From CADCTM01 sp049671305 (lineage in GTDB: Bacteria; Cyanobacteriota; Cyanobacteriia; Cyanobacteriales; Coleofasciculaceae): DNA of 37,527 nucleotides. The translations under genes and the position numbers were made by a program. Of this stretch, positions 25,412 to 34,117 are shown one piece after another. The DNA lies in contig JBATUR010000064.1 in the NCBI GenBank assembly GCA_049671305.1, forward strand, positions 1 through 37,527, in the 5' to 3' direction. Numbering within the stretch: the first letter of the stretch is position 1; every line of letters starts with the position of its first letter. The notes beneath the pieces were generated by a model that was not told where the DNA came from, did no database searches, and saw nothing but the letters and a program-made list of their open reading frames with translations.

Positions 25412-26176
25412 TTAGGACTTCAATCTTACTTGTTCAGAAGATTTCTTAAGCACAATGGGTGTCTGAAAGGGTTCTTTACCTAAACTTTGCTTACTATCAA
25501 GCACATTTAGACCATTGAGAACCGCCTCTCGGATAATTGATTCCTGTTCCTGACTCAACATCAAACGAAAGCAATCTACCACGATACGACGCTTTGAAGG
25601 CGGCAAATTTTGGTTGGTTCCCCAGTGGGTTAGCTGCCGCACTGCCAGCAAGCGTTTGACGGGATCAGCATCAGTAAGCTGATTGAGCATCTGCTCACCC
25701 TTAGTTTGTTCTTGACTAGTATGGCTGTAGAGTAGTTGCCAAACCAAAAGGCTGAAAGTGGCTAAAGTGCCAAAACCTTGCAGAATTGCCCCAGCCGAAA
25801 TCCAAGCGCTATCAGAATCAAGAAAGACGGAGACTGCCATATAGCTTGTCAGTGTTGCCATGCCACCACTAGTAACCGCTAGGGCTAACTGTCGGTTTGA
25901 GCCGGCGACAAATCGGCGCAGATTTGCCAAATGCAGTTGCCAATCCCATTCTTGCATCAAGTAGACCAGCGCCATAACCAAGACACCAGCCCCTGTCGCC
26001 AACAACAGTTGCCAATTCCAAAACAGCATCGCGATGATGCCAAATATTACTACTAGCCAGCCGCCCGATGCCCGAAAGCGATACGAGAAAGGCAGCTTAA
26101 AGCTTCGATTAACAACAACAAGCAGCATTCCAATTGAGTTAAGGAGTTGCTGCAACCAAGACGACGCCTGTGCCAC
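25412..26176 (-). CDS. Membrane protein with C-terminal armadillo/HEAT-like domain
   Basis: A 254-residue protein starting at a GTG with AGGAAA in front. Two hydrophobic pairs of segments (about 36-75 and 97-148) make about four membrane helices. The C-terminal part (about 160-230) is a helical, HEAT/armadillo-like segment (DADPVKRLLAVRQLTHWG ... IIREAVLNGLNVL). Cyanobacterial homologs are usually called armadillo-type fold-containing proteins, with no known function. The C-terminal domain probably binds a protein partner at the cytoplasmic face. It may form a transcription unit with the 26279-26857 gene upstream on the same strand. Confidence 0.65.
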   Translation of the reverse strand: MAQASSWLQQLLNSIGMLLVVVNRSFKLPFSYRFRASGGWLVVIFGIIAMLFWNWQLLLATGAGVLVMALVYLMQEWDWQLHLANLRRFVAGSNRQLALAVTSGGMATLTSYMAVSVFLDSDSAWISAGAILQGFGTLATFSLLVWQLLYSHTSQEQTKGEQMLNQLTDADPVKRLLAVRQLTHWGTNQNLPPSKRRIVVDCFRLMLSQEQESIIREAVLNGLNVLDSKQSLGKEPFQTPIVLKKSSEQVRLKS

Positions 26177-26278
26177 GAAATTTTCCTGTTCTATTGCGAT
26201 AAATAGTGCCTGTTCAGCTATCTTATGCTAATTAGAATACAGGTTTTGTGTCTAGATTGCTGACCGTTTGGACAATAA

Positions 26279-26857
26279 CTAAAAATCAAAACTTAGATCA
26301 GAAGCGGTTAGTTGACCATCAAAGGCGTATAAAGTAATTCGAGAGATATTAGGTTCTTCAATCAGCAACTGAGCATTGGGAGGTAGGTGTGAGTCAAATC
26401 CTGCCAGATTTGCGCCCGATAATGATTGACGCGCTAGGAGTTTGTCTTGATGGTCATATGCTGATATTGTCGTTGCTTGGGAGCTAGTGACATAGCAACA
26501 AAACTTACGAATTGTTTGAGAGAAGGTTGCTTCTAGCCAGCCGTTTTTGGGGGCGCCCATGAGGACAGTAGTACCAGTACTGGTGGGATAGGCGGGGTTT
26601 GAGGGCAGGATGGCGATCGCATTTTGCAGCGTAATGCCATAGTCACTAAACTGACTATCCACCACTTCAAAGCATTTCAAGTCTTCCAGGTTCAGATAGA
26701 CACTCAAAGGACTGATTATCGGTAGATTAGAGTTGGACTCAGCCACAGAAGAATTAGAACTCGCGATAGCTGTTTGCGGAGTTAAGAGGTTAATTTCAGT
26801 TTTATCGGTTTGGGAACCCCGGACTTCATACGACGATCCAATGCACTGCATAGCCAT
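26279..26857 (-). CDS. Conserved hypothetical protein with beta-sandwich-like domain
   Basis: A 192-residue protein without signal peptide or membrane segment. A low-complexity Ser/Asn/Thr-rich N-terminal part (about 20-52) is followed by a beta-rich domain (about 55-192). That domain has patterns such as GITLQNAIAI, GWLEATFSQTIRKF and a closing ISRITLYAFDGQLTASDLSF, which resemble carbohydrate-binding-like modules of cyanobacterial surface proteins. The ITLYAFDGQLTASDLSF ending recurs in that type of domain. I cannot assign a function. The start could also be the third codon (M-A-M). The upstream 539 bp contain no gene. Confidence 0.55.
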   Translation of the reverse strand: MAMQCIGSSYEVRGSQTDKTEINLLTPQTAIASSNSSVAESNSNLPIISPLSVYLNLEDLKCFEVVDSQFSDYGITLQNAIAILPSNPAYPTSTGTTVLMGAPKNGWLEATFSQTIRKFCCYVTSSQATTISAYDHQDKLLARQSLSGANLAGFDSHLPPNAQLLIEEPNISRITLYAFDGQLTASDLSFDF

Positions 26858-27396
26858 ACAACTAATGTGAATCTAGTTTTTCCAAAACCCCGTGATTTTG
26901 CCTTGATTTATCTAAAAAAGTGAAAATACCCACTTCTTGAGCTGTGACACCCTTGTTCTACAAAACCGCTTCCAGATGATTCAAACCCTTGAGACATTCT
27001 CAAAAATAGGCTAAAACTTTTTCTGATGCCGTTGACTCCATCACGATTTGGAGTAAAACGACACTCTCATTTACTGCACCACTACTTTATTACTACAACG
27101 TTTTTATAGGTATTACGGACTAAGGATTATAAATTTTCAATCAAGTTTTGAGCCACCTCAAAAACTTTGAACGAATAATAAGTACAAAAGTTCCCCTTCT
27201 TGCCTCTAAATAAGCTAAAACTGCTTCAATTTGCCCCATCTACAGAAGCACAGCGCTAACATTTAGAGGTTACCGATCAATCGCAGTAACCAGCGCATCT
27301 TGAGGCAACCCAATCATCTGCTATTCTGCTGACTGAGGGTTTTAGCATGAAAAACATCAACTTGCTGATAATTTTAGAGGACATAAAGATTTAGAG
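26858..27396. other. Non-coding gap between divergent genes
   Basis: No gene is seen in 539 bp. A stem of AAGTTTTGAG with CTCAAAAACTT (27143-27167, one bulge) is the only clear structure. Two loosely similar segments containing AGGCTAAAACT or AAGCTAAAACT occur near 27009 and 27212. It presumably holds the promoters of both flanking genes. Confidence 0.45.
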
Positions 27397-28302
27397 ATGA
27401 TTGAGCCAACTGGTTTTAAACAAAAATATATAGCAACATCCCTAGGTAGAATGGCGTATTACACTGCTGCTGGTATACCTTGGTCAGAAAAAAATGGTGT
27501 TGAGCAAACCGAATCTACCTTAGTATTTTTACATGGTTTTGGTGGTGGTTCTTCTGCTTATGAATGGTCAAAAGTCTACCCAGCTTTTGCCACTAATTAT
27601 CGCATTCTTACACCGGATTTAATCGGTTGGGGCAGATCAGAACATCCAGCCCGAAACTATTCAATTGATGATTATATTACCACTATTATTGAATTTTTAG
27701 AAGAGACTTGTACAGAAGCCGTGCCAGTTGTTGCTTCTTCTTTAACTGCAGCTTTGACAATTCGTGCGGCAATTAAACGCCCAGATTTATTTAAATCTTT
27801 AATTCTCACAACGCCTTCTGGCTTATCGGATTTTGGACAAAATTATCGCAATAACTTTTTTGCCCAACTAGTTAGCACCCCTATTCTTGATCGCCTGCTT
27901 TATACAACGGGAATTGCCACTAATGCAGGTATCCGTAACTTTTTGGAAAATCGTCAATTTGCCAAAAGTAACCGTGTCTACGAAGAAATTGTTGAGGCAT
28001 ATTTAGCTTCTGCACAAAAACCCAATGCTGAATATGCGGCACTTTCTTTTGTGCGCGGAGATTTATGCTTTGATTTATCTTTATATATTCCTCAACTTAC
28101 CATTCCTACAGCAATTATTTGGGGACAAAAATCAGAATTTACTAGTCCCGAAATTGGCAGGCGTCTGGCTGCACTCAATCCCCAAGCAATTCGTGTATTT
28201 CAAACCTTGGATGATGTGGGATTAACGCCTCAATTAGAACTTCCTGGAGTCACAATTGGTTTAATTTGGCGTTATTTGAAAGAACTAAATGATGGGGAAT
28301 AA
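27397..28302 (+). CDS. Alpha/beta-hydrolase-fold protein with a degenerate catalytic triad
   Basis: A 301-residue alpha/beta-hydrolase-fold protein with the oxyanion-side motif HGFGGG (about 47-52) and the usual DLIGWGRSE segment. The nucleophile elbow reads ASSLT instead of G-x-S-x-G. At the position where the catalytic His is normally found (G-H-x-P) the sequence is GLTPQLELP, so His is Leu. The acid loop (WGQKSEFT) also lacks the usual Asp. The protein may therefore be a non-enzymatic member or use other residues. The frame is intact and well spaced, so this is not a decayed gene. No signal peptide is present. It ends within a hairpin shared with DUF4330, which converges on it. Confidence 0.75.
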   Translation: MIEPTGFKQKYIATSLGRMAYYTAAGIPWSEKNGVEQTESTLVFLHGFGGGSSAYEWSKVYPAFATNYRILTPDLIGWGRSEHPARNYSIDDYITTIIEFLEETCTEAVPVVASSLTAALTIRAAIKRPDLFKSLILTTPSGLSDFGQNYRNNFFAQLVSTPILDRLLYTTGIATNAGIRNFLENRQFAKSNRVYEEIVEAYLASAQKPNAEYAALSFVRGDLCFDLSLYIPQLTIPTAIIWGQKSEFTSPEIGRRLAALNPQAIRVFQTLDDVGLTPQLELPGVTIGLIWRYLKELNDGE

Positions 28303-28336
28303 GACTAATTTTTAAACCATTAAATCCCCATCATTT
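28287..28336. terminator. Bidirectional terminator between convergent genes
   Basis: AAATGATGGGGA (28287-28298) and TCCCCATCATTT (28325-28336) are perfect 12-bp arms, with more T bases after the right arm. The left arm overlaps the last codons of the alpha/beta-hydrolase gene and the right arm lies next to the DUF4330 stop. It can terminate both transcripts. Confidence 0.65.
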
Positions 28337-28338
28337 TT

Positions 28339-28869
28339 CTACTTAATTCTCATACCAATCACGCTGCCATTAAAGTTGTAAGTTGAGCCTTCTAACTCTA
28401 GCGTCGTGCCAATTCTGACTTTGCTATTGCCCAAAACTGGACCATCTTTATTAATTGTCGCTTGACCCGTCAAAACCATTAACATATCCGTACTAAAAGA
28501 TTCCGAAGAGTCACGACGGGGATCTGGTACAACTTTAAGTGAACCATCGGGTTGTGGCACAGCTAAGTTACGCTGTAGAGTCTTGACAGATTTAATATTA
28601 AGCTGACCATAAGGTTGATTACGAATAATGATATTTGTCTTTTTCTCTTCATTAAATTGAGCAATCAACTCCTGTGGATTGCTTACATTTAAACCCCGAA
28701 CAAGTACATCTAATTCTACAGGTTTTGTACCATTTAATTGAGCGACAGAACCAGATGTACCAGGAAAGAAAAAGATGCCGACAATTACTAATAAAATCAC
28801 TAAGGCAGCACCAAAATCAAGAATACTTACCTTGCCGAATAGGCGTCCTTTAGAATCCAAAATAGCCAT
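28339..28869 (-). CDS. DUF4330 family protein
   Basis: A 176-residue protein with an N-terminal conserved segment (ILDSKGRLFGKVSILDFGA) leading into one membrane helix (about 20-36). A soluble domain follows with conserved strands, including LDVLVRGLN and a C-terminal RIGTTLELEGSTYNFNG. This is DUF4330, a cyanobacteria-enriched membrane protein family of unknown function. The topology suggests a short cytoplasmic tail and an exported domain. It diverges from the M48 protease gene, with which it shares a promoter region. Confidence 0.85.
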   Translation of the reverse strand: MAILDSKGRLFGKVSILDFGAALVILLVIVGIFFFPGTSGSVAQLNGTKPVELDVLVRGLNVSNPQELIAQFNEEKKTNIIIRNQPYGQLNIKSVKTLQRNLAVPQPDGSLKVVPDPRRDSSESFSTDMLMVLTGQATINKDGPVLGNSKVRIGTTLELEGSTYNFNGSVIGMRIK

Positions 28870-29189
28870 GACTTGTGCCTGTATTTGTGCGTTGTTGTAA
28901 GGATCAGGGTAACACTGAGCATCTACATATTTAGTGCCAGAGAAAATACCTGAACTGAATCATGTGTTAAATTACCACGACTTTCCACAATCAGCATGGG
29001 TATCTGAGCAGATTTTCCTTTCTCTTGGCAGATAACTTCTCACTTACCCTAACAACTTTCACTGCTTGCTTGCGGCTCAAATACTTGCCTAAAATCAAAG
29101 AAGCTAAGTCCATAACGGCAACTAACTCTACTCCAACAACGTCTGATTATCCTACGGCTTCTTTCCGGTTGTGCCACGCCCTTATCTTT

Positions 29190-30032
29190 ATGTCAAATTT
29201 ATTTTCTCGTTCTCGTCGTTGGCTATATCCCCTGCTGTCGGGAGTGCTAACCCTCTGTCTTGTAGTGGGAAGTTCTCAGGTAGCTCAATCTCTGCCTTGG
29301 TTGGATCTAATTTTTCAAGGTGTTCAGGTTGTACAGTTGTCTAATATGTCCGATCGCCAAGAAGTCCAAATCGGTAAACAAATTAATCGACAGTTAGTTA
29401 GCCGAGATGTTCGGTTGTATCGGAATTCAGCAATTACTAGCTATGTTGAGGAAATTGGTCAACGTTTGGAACAACAGAGCAAAAGACCCAATATCCCTTA
29501 TACTTTTCAGGTAGTTGATGATGATAAAGTCAATGCCTTTGCTACAATGGGCGGCTTTGTTTACATCCACAAAGGTTTAATTGCCGCTGCTGATAATGAA
29601 GCAGAGTTGGCAAGTGTGATGAGTCATGAAATTGCTCATATCACCGCACGTCATGCCCTCCAACAAATGCGACAAGCTGCTGTGGCTAGAGGTTTGGCAA
29701 CCGCCGCCGGACTTAATAGCAATACTTTAGTTAATATTGGGGTAGAATTAGCCCTTCAACGTCCCAATAGCCGCAAGGATGAATTTCAAGCAGATCAATT
29801 AGGACTAGAAACGCTTAAAAAGGCGGGTTATGCTCCTTCTGGTATGGTGGAGTTTATGAAAAAACTCCTGAACAAGGGTGGTTCAGTACCGACATTTTTA
29901 AGTACTCATCCGGGGACATCTGAACGTATTGAAGCTTTAAATCAAGCGATCGCTCCCACACAGGCAAATATCGGTACGGGACTAGATAATGTGGCATACA
30001 AAAATCGTATTCGTACACTTCTAAGATCGTAG
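29190..30032 (+). CDS. M48-family zinc metalloprotease (BepA-like)
   Basis: Starting at ATG 29190 the protein has 280 residues, beginning with an exported signal segment (basic MSNLFSRSRR, then a hydrophobic stretch to about 30, cut near SSQVAQS). The catalytic motif is HEIAH (His146, Glu147, His150), and the third metal ligand is the Glu in RKDEFQAD. This matches periplasmic M48 proteases such as BepA/YfgC, which act in outer-membrane protein quality control; it lacks the C-terminal TPR domain of BepA. The frame is open back to a TTG at 29025, but that would bury the signal peptide. It overlaps the convergent phosphatase gene by 12 bp at the 3' end. Confidence 0.85.
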   Translation: MSNLFSRSRRWLYPLLSGVLTLCLVVGSSQVAQSLPWLDLIFQGVQVVQLSNMSDRQEVQIGKQINRQLVSRDVRLYRNSAITSYVEEIGQRLEQQSKRPNIPYTFQVVDDDKVNAFATMGGFVYIHKGLIAAADNEAELASVMSHEIAHITARHALQQMRQAAVARGLATAAGLNSNTLVNIGVELALQRPNSRKDEFQADQLGLETLKKAGYAPSGMVEFMKKLLNKGGSVPTFLSTHPGTSERIEALNQAIAPTQANIGTGLDNVAYKNRIRTLLRS

Positions 30033-30770
30033 CGCCGAACGACGGGGCTGAATCTGTTTTGGTTCTACCCGCGTTATTGCCTCTGCAAGGGGGACTTTCC
30101 GCAGACGACGCCGAAACACATTGGCTTGATAAACCAAGCTGTTAGTGAGGTCGAGGGCGGTCATCCAGCCACTTTTTGGATGGTAAGCGCCAGTGTCAAT
30201 ATCTAGCCAACCTCGCCCTTGAGCAATTTTCCCTGGCATCACTCCTGGTAAAGTAAAGGTGATCGTGTGACCTGTAATGATTAGCTTATTCTGAAAATAC
30301 GGCTCAGTAATGCTATGAAATTCATCGCGTATCCAACAAAATTGCTCAGAGGTTTGCTTTTCTAAGGGAATGCGCGGATGGACACCTGCATGGACTAACC
30401 AAGTGTCTCCTAAGTCGAGGTGGGTTGGTAATGTCCGCATCCAGTCTAAATGCTCTTGGGAAACTCCGCCCTCGCCGTAACTGTTGACAGTGCTGTGACC
30501 GCCACTATATAACCAAGCTTGCAGCGCTGGTCCATAAATTTCACCATCCCCTAAAATGTCTAGTAACATTTGTTCATGGTTACCTAACAAGCAATGGTAG
30601 GGGCTTTGCTTGACAAATTCTACTACCTGAGCACTCTGAGGTCCTCGGTCGATCAAATCTCCGAGAAAATAAACTTGGTCTTCACTGGTGGGAGCGACGG
30701 CGGCGAGTAGGGTCATCAGGGTGTCATAGTGACCATGCACGTCACCGATAACAATACGGCGGTGGTTCAT
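30021..30770 (-). CDS. PPP-family Ser/Thr protein phosphatase
   Basis: A 249-residue metallophosphoesterase of the PPP type: GDVHG (Asp10, His12), GDLIDRG (Asp38), GNHE (Asn64, His65), a later HAGV and GHT. Small bacterial PPP enzymes of this size dephosphorylate Ser/Thr or Tyr residues, or dinucleotide polyphosphates (ApaH-like, as in PrpE). The exact substrate cannot be read from sequence. It could oppose Hstk-type kinases such as the one encoded at 19217-24652, but that is only inference. It converges with the M48 gene and overlaps it by 12 bp. Confidence 0.85.
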   Translation of the reverse strand: MNHRRIVIGDVHGHYDTLMTLLAAVAPTSEDQVYFLGDLIDRGPQSAQVVEFVKQSPYHCLLGNHEQMLLDILGDGEIYGPALQAWLYSGGHSTVNSYGEGGVSQEHLDWMRTLPTHLDLGDTWLVHAGVHPRIPLEKQTSEQFCWIRDEFHSITEPYFQNKLIITGHTITFTLPGVMPGKIAQGRGWLDIDTGAYHPKSGWMTALDLTNSLVYQANVFRRRLRKVPLAEAITRVEPKQIQPRRSALRS

Positions 30771-31149
30771 TTTTACTTTTCCAAACAGAATTGCAGATTA
30801 CTTAAAGTTGCACCCGATGCTCTCTAGCTTGCCCAAGTGTATTCAAAAATACTCTTGACACACTGCTTCTTCTCAGTATGCCTGGATTTTCTGACTCAAT
30901 TCGCAGTTGCCAGAAGTATTTTTCTATACTATTTACAACAGATGCCAAGACTGATATTCCGGGTTAAATAGAAAAGTGGTCGATTTTGTTGTGGTTGTTG
31001 GCATCAAGCACCGTACTTTGAGACGATTTTCTGGCTCCCAGACGAGTTGCCTCTCTTTAAATGAAGGACTTTGGCGGTTTAATGATAGTTCCACTAGTTA
31101 AAAGCTTTACAGTAGGAGTATCTAATCACTCAAGCCAAGTTGTTGCTTG
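30771..31149. promoter_or_regulatory. Upstream region shared by phosphatase and miaE, with NtcA-like site
   Basis: The gap is non-coding. GTA-N8-TAC at 30839-30852 fits the NtcA core. Just after it come TTGACA (30855-30860), 16 bp, then TATGCC (30877-30882), a plausible promoter toward miaE with a poor -10. The spacing does not match a classic NtcA-activated promoter, so chance is possible. Confidence 0.3.
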
Positions 31150-31761
31150 ATGAAATTAAAAATGCCTTCTTCTACACTACCGACTATCAACACCCTGAAG
31201 CTGCCGACAAGCGGGGCTTGGGTGGAACAAGCGATCGCTCATCTTGATATTATTCTACTCGACCACTCGCACTGTGAGCGTAAGGCGGCAAGCGCGGCGC
31301 TGAATTTGATGTTCCGCTATCCTTCTAATACTAAGTTGGTGCGGGAGTTAACTGCGATCGCACGTGAGGAGTTGGAGCATTTTGAGCTGGTTAATCAGTG
31401 GCTAGAAAAACGAGGCATCCCCCTGGCGCCGCTGAATTCTCCGCCCTATGCAGCAGGATTAAAGGCTTTGATTCGCAAGTCGGAACCCGATCGCTTGCTT
31501 GATTCTTTGCTCGTCTCTGGCTTGATTGAGGCGCGTTCTCATGAGCGTTTGGGTTTACTGGCGACTCATTGCCCTGAACCAGATTTAGCTCAGTTTTATC
31601 ATAGTTTGATGGCATCTGAGGCGCGTCATTTTGGCATCTATTGGGTGTTGGCGGATACTTATTTTGAGCGAGATTTGGTAATGAAGCGTTTGGATGAGTT
31701 GGCAATTCAGGAGAGTGAGTTGTTGGCGACTTTGCATTTCCAACCGAGAATTCATAGTTGA
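31150..31761 (+). CDS. miaE: tRNA 2-methylthio-N6-isopentenyladenosine-37 hydroxylase MiaE
   Basis: A 203-residue four-helix ferritin-like diiron protein with ExxH motifs: EELEHFEL and EARHFG, plus a third acidic site (CERKAA). These are the iron ligands of MiaE, which hydroxylates ms2i6A37 of tRNA to ms2io6A using O2. The ATG at 31150 is preferred over the TTG at 31147; 31162 is also possible, and no strong ribosome site distinguishes them. The gene stands alone, followed by a palindromic repeat element. Confidence 0.9.
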   Translation: MKLKMPSSTLPTINTLKLPTSGAWVEQAIAHLDIILLDHSHCERKAASAALNLMFRYPSNTKLVRELTAIAREELEHFELVNQWLEKRGIPLAPLNSPPYAAGLKALIRKSEPDRLLDSLLVSGLIEARSHERLGLLATHCPEPDLAQFYHSLMASEARHFGIYWVLADTYFERDLVMKRLDELAIQESELLATLHFQPRIHS

Positions 31762-31779
31762 AGCTGCTGAAGTGATTAA

Positions 31780-31902
31780 CCGCCAGGGAATTAATTCCCC
31801 GTCTCATAGCGAAAGTCCGTTGAAACGGACTGAAGAATAACGCTAAATGTAGTCGGTTTTAACCGACTTAAGCTATTAGCCAGAGACTTAAGTCTCTGGC
31901 GG
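31780..31902. repeat. Composite palindromic repeat element with inverted ends
   Basis: Ends CCGCCAG (31780-31786) and CTGGCGG (31896-31902) are inverted. Inside are four palindromes: GGGAATTAATTCCC (31786-31799), AGTCCGTT-GA-AACGGACT (31814-31831), AGTCGGTT-TT-AACCGACT (31851-31868) and CCAGAGACTTAAGTCTCTGG (31880-31899). A further TAGCG/CGCTA pair (31807-31811, 31841-31845) flanks the second palindrome. There is no coding capacity. This looks like a MITE- or REP-type dispersed element of cyanobacteria, and could also act as a terminator between miaE and the convergent pentapeptide gene. Confidence 0.7.
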
Positions 31903-31928
31903 GAAAGCAAGGAAGTCGAGGTTTTTGA

Positions 31929-33920
31929 TTAGAAACCAAAATAAAGTGCGATCGCAGGTAACAAATCCTGACAAGTTTTCACTAATGATGCGGCACTAGG
32001 TAAACCTTCGGCAATTACTTTCAGAAATCCGATCGCTTTTTTTGCCTGTTTTTGTGTCGTTTCATTTTTGGGATTTTGACCTGCTTCTGCGAGGACTTTT
32101 ATCTGTTCTAAAGCTTGGGTTTTATCATCTTCTGCTAGGTTTGGATCATTAATTGCCGTTTGCAGTTGAACGAGTAGTTCTTTGAGTCCAGGTTTACCAG
32201 ATTCACTAGAGGCGGGTAATTGATTGATGGCAATACTCACTGTGCCATTTATCTCACCAATAGTTGACCCTGTATTGGTCATGTTTTCACCTGCACCTGC
32301 AATGCCACTGATTTTGCTCCCTTCTCCACTAGTAATATTGATGTTGCCTTTACTCTCAGACATATTAATATCTCCGTGATAATTGCTTGTATAAAAGCTA
32401 GGGCGTTGCAGCACCGTTGCTACCATATTTTCTAAACGACTAATTAGGCTATCTTTTTCGTCTAATAGTGATTTTATCTCTTGCTTTGCTAAAGCGTTGA
32501 TTTCGTCATAAGTAGTAAAATACTCAGCATTTAACTCAGAGTGATTTGCATCTGGAGCGGTTGCAACCCTGAGCATGAATTTATCTCCACCCCGTTTTTC
32601 CATTCCTACGATGTCTAGTTCTGACTCTGGGTGGTTCTCAGCTAATTGCTTAAAGGAAATGGCAATGGCACGGGGGTCAACGTCCTGGTTGTGGTAGAGG
32701 TCGAGGGTATCGACAATGGGTTTGATGAAGTCAGCAAAATCACCGTCTTTAAAAGTTTCGTTCCGATTGTCAGGTTTGCGGCGCGGTTCGGGGTCTTCTT
32801 TTGTCGGCAGTCGCATAAAGACATACTCACACCTCACCCCATCCAGCTTGGTATGACTGGTAATGCCCCAGTCTTCTATGTAAGCTCCCGTGAGAGTAGC
32901 ACCCGTTAGGTCTGTCTCGTCTAGCTGCGTTTGCACCAACTTTGCTCTGGATAGGTCAGCATCTTGCAAGTTGGCTTCGTTTAAGTCGGTTCCGATGAAG
33001 CTGGCATCGGCTAGGTTAGCACCCTGTAAGTTGACGCCTCGTAGGGGTTGGCGGTCAAAGTTCTGAGCTTGTCCCTGTCCCGTCATGAGTAACTGTTGTA
33101 CTTTGGGAAGCTGAAGATAAGTGGTTCCGGGACGAGCGCGATCGAGCATTTTGGCTTGATGCCAGTAGGTACGGGTGAGGTTAGCTCTTCTGAAGTCTGT
33201 ACTTTTGAGCGTGGCAGAGGTGAAATCAGCGTCGGTTAAGTCAGCATTGCGAAAGCTGGTGCCTCCGATAGCGGCAAAGGCGATCGCAAATTCCCGAAAC
33301 CCGGAGTGTTCTTCATCTCCGGTCAAGGTACGCCAGCCAATATAAGAACTGATCACCGTGACAGTTCCAGTAATAGCGGCAGCGACACCAACAGTAGGAG
33401 TTCGAGTGACAGCTCCAGCGAAAGCTCCAACAACAGCAAAAATGAAAGCTCCTGCGAAAGTGGCAGCGAAAGCGAAAGCAAAGGAAAGAGCAACAGCTCT
33501 AGCCAAAGCTCCAACGATAGTGAAAGGTTTTAGACCTAATACTAGACCTTTGCGGATATTGACAAGCCAGGAGACGGCAAATACTATCAAGGCGAAACAG
33601 CTAATGATAATGAGCTGGAAGCTGTTACTCGACTCTGATAAGAGAACACCTAACAATAAGGCATATATCCCTGATAGTCCTGATAATACCCACAATCCGA
33701 TAACTAAACCCGTTGCCCAACGGCGTTGCAAGCCAGCCTTAGCTCCCTTGAAGTTGGCACCCGTCAGCATGGCATTGGTAAAGTTTGCCCCTCGGATATC
33801 AGCTTCACTGAAGTTTGCCCCAGAGAGGTTTTTGCCTTTAAATGATTGACCCCTGAGATTTTCTCCACTAAAGTCTCGTCTCCCGTCTGCGTATCGCTTC
33901 AGAACTTCATGAGCCTTCAT
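31929..33920 (-). CDS. Pentapeptide-repeat membrane protein with C-terminal cyanobacterial domain
   Basis: A 663-residue protein. Pentapeptide repeats (A(N/D)LxX) occur at about 17-61, 218-250 and 288-345. Between the first and second blocks lie about four hydrophobic segments (70-92, 101-122, 132-171, 177-198), the third being a very Ala/Phe-rich stretch encoded by GC-poor, low-complexity DNA. A soluble domain follows (about 390-500) with FADFIKPIVDTLDLYHNQ and a predicted coiled coil. A Gly/Asn/Ser-rich part (about 515-570) and a C-terminal helical tail complete it. I recall this FADFIKPIVDTLDLYH domain from other cyanobacterial pentapeptide proteins, with no known function. A membrane-bound scaffold or sensor is the best guess. 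It stands alone and ends next to the palindromic repeat. Confidence 0.8.
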   Translation of the reverse strand: MKAHEVLKRYADGRRDFSGENLRGQSFKGKNLSGANFSEADIRGANFTNAMLTGANFKGAKAGLQRRWATGLVIGLWVLSGLSGIYALLLGVLLSESSNSFQLIIISCFALIVFAVSWLVNIRKGLVLGLKPFTIVGALARAVALSFAFAFAATFAGAFIFAVVGAFAGAVTRTPTVGVAAAITGTVTVISSYIGWRTLTGDEEHSGFREFAIAFAAIGGTSFRNADLTDADFTSATLKSTDFRRANLTRTYWHQAKMLDRARPGTTYLQLPKVQQLLMTGQGQAQNFDRQPLRGVNLQGANLADASFIGTDLNEANLQDADLSRAKLVQTQLDETDLTGATLTGAYIEDWGITSHTKLDGVRCEYVFMRLPTKEDPEPRRKPDNRNETFKDGDFADFIKPIVDTLDLYHNQDVDPRAIAISFKQLAENHPESELDIVGMEKRGGDKFMLRVATAPDANHSELNAEYFTTYDEINALAKQEIKSLLDEKDSLISRLENMVATVLQRPSFYTSNYHGDINMSESKGNINITSGEGSKISGIAGAGENMTNTGSTIGEINGTVSIAINQLPASSESGKPGLKELLVQLQTAINDPNLAEDDKTQALEQIKVLAEAGQNPKNETTQKQAKKAIGFLKVIAEGLPSAASLVKTCQDLLPAIALYFGF

Positions 33921-33974
33921 TGTTTGCTCTTGTTTGGGTATTAAATCAAAGCATAATCTTGCGATTCATGTTTT

Positions 33975-34003
33975 GTAGGGGCGCACGGACTGTGTGTTCC
34001 TAC
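33975..34003. repeat. Degenerate GTAGGGGC palindrome
   Basis: GTAGGGGCGCAC and GTGTGTTCCTAC form a mismatched stem similar to the widespread cyanobacterial palindromes with GTAGGGGC ends. It lies upstream of the pentapeptide gene. Possible decayed copy. Confidence 0.4.
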
Positions 34004-34068
34004 GGTATTTTAATGGAGGTAATTACAAAGCGATCGCATTCTATTCCGCAAAATACTTTCTTTATATA

Positions 34069-34094
34069 TTAGGTTAGTAAAAAAGATAACCTAA
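34069..34094. promoter_or_regulatory. Inverted repeat before the GNAT gene
   Basis: TTAGGTTA (34069-34076) and TAACCTAA (34087-34094) are perfect 8-bp arms with a 10-nt loop, 24 bp before the GNAT start. It could be an operator or a 5'-leader stem. Confidence 0.35.
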
Positions 34095-34117
34095 GTAGTA
34101 TAGTATGATTAATTCTC

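Noticed and set aside
31780..31902. CRISPR array
   Set aside because: The palindromes differ from one another and there are no equal spacers; this is a composite repeat element.
33306..33533. Ser/Asn-rich open frame on the plus strand
   Set aside because: It lies opposite the Ala-rich membrane part of the pentapeptide gene; the simple repeats come from antisense low-complexity DNA.
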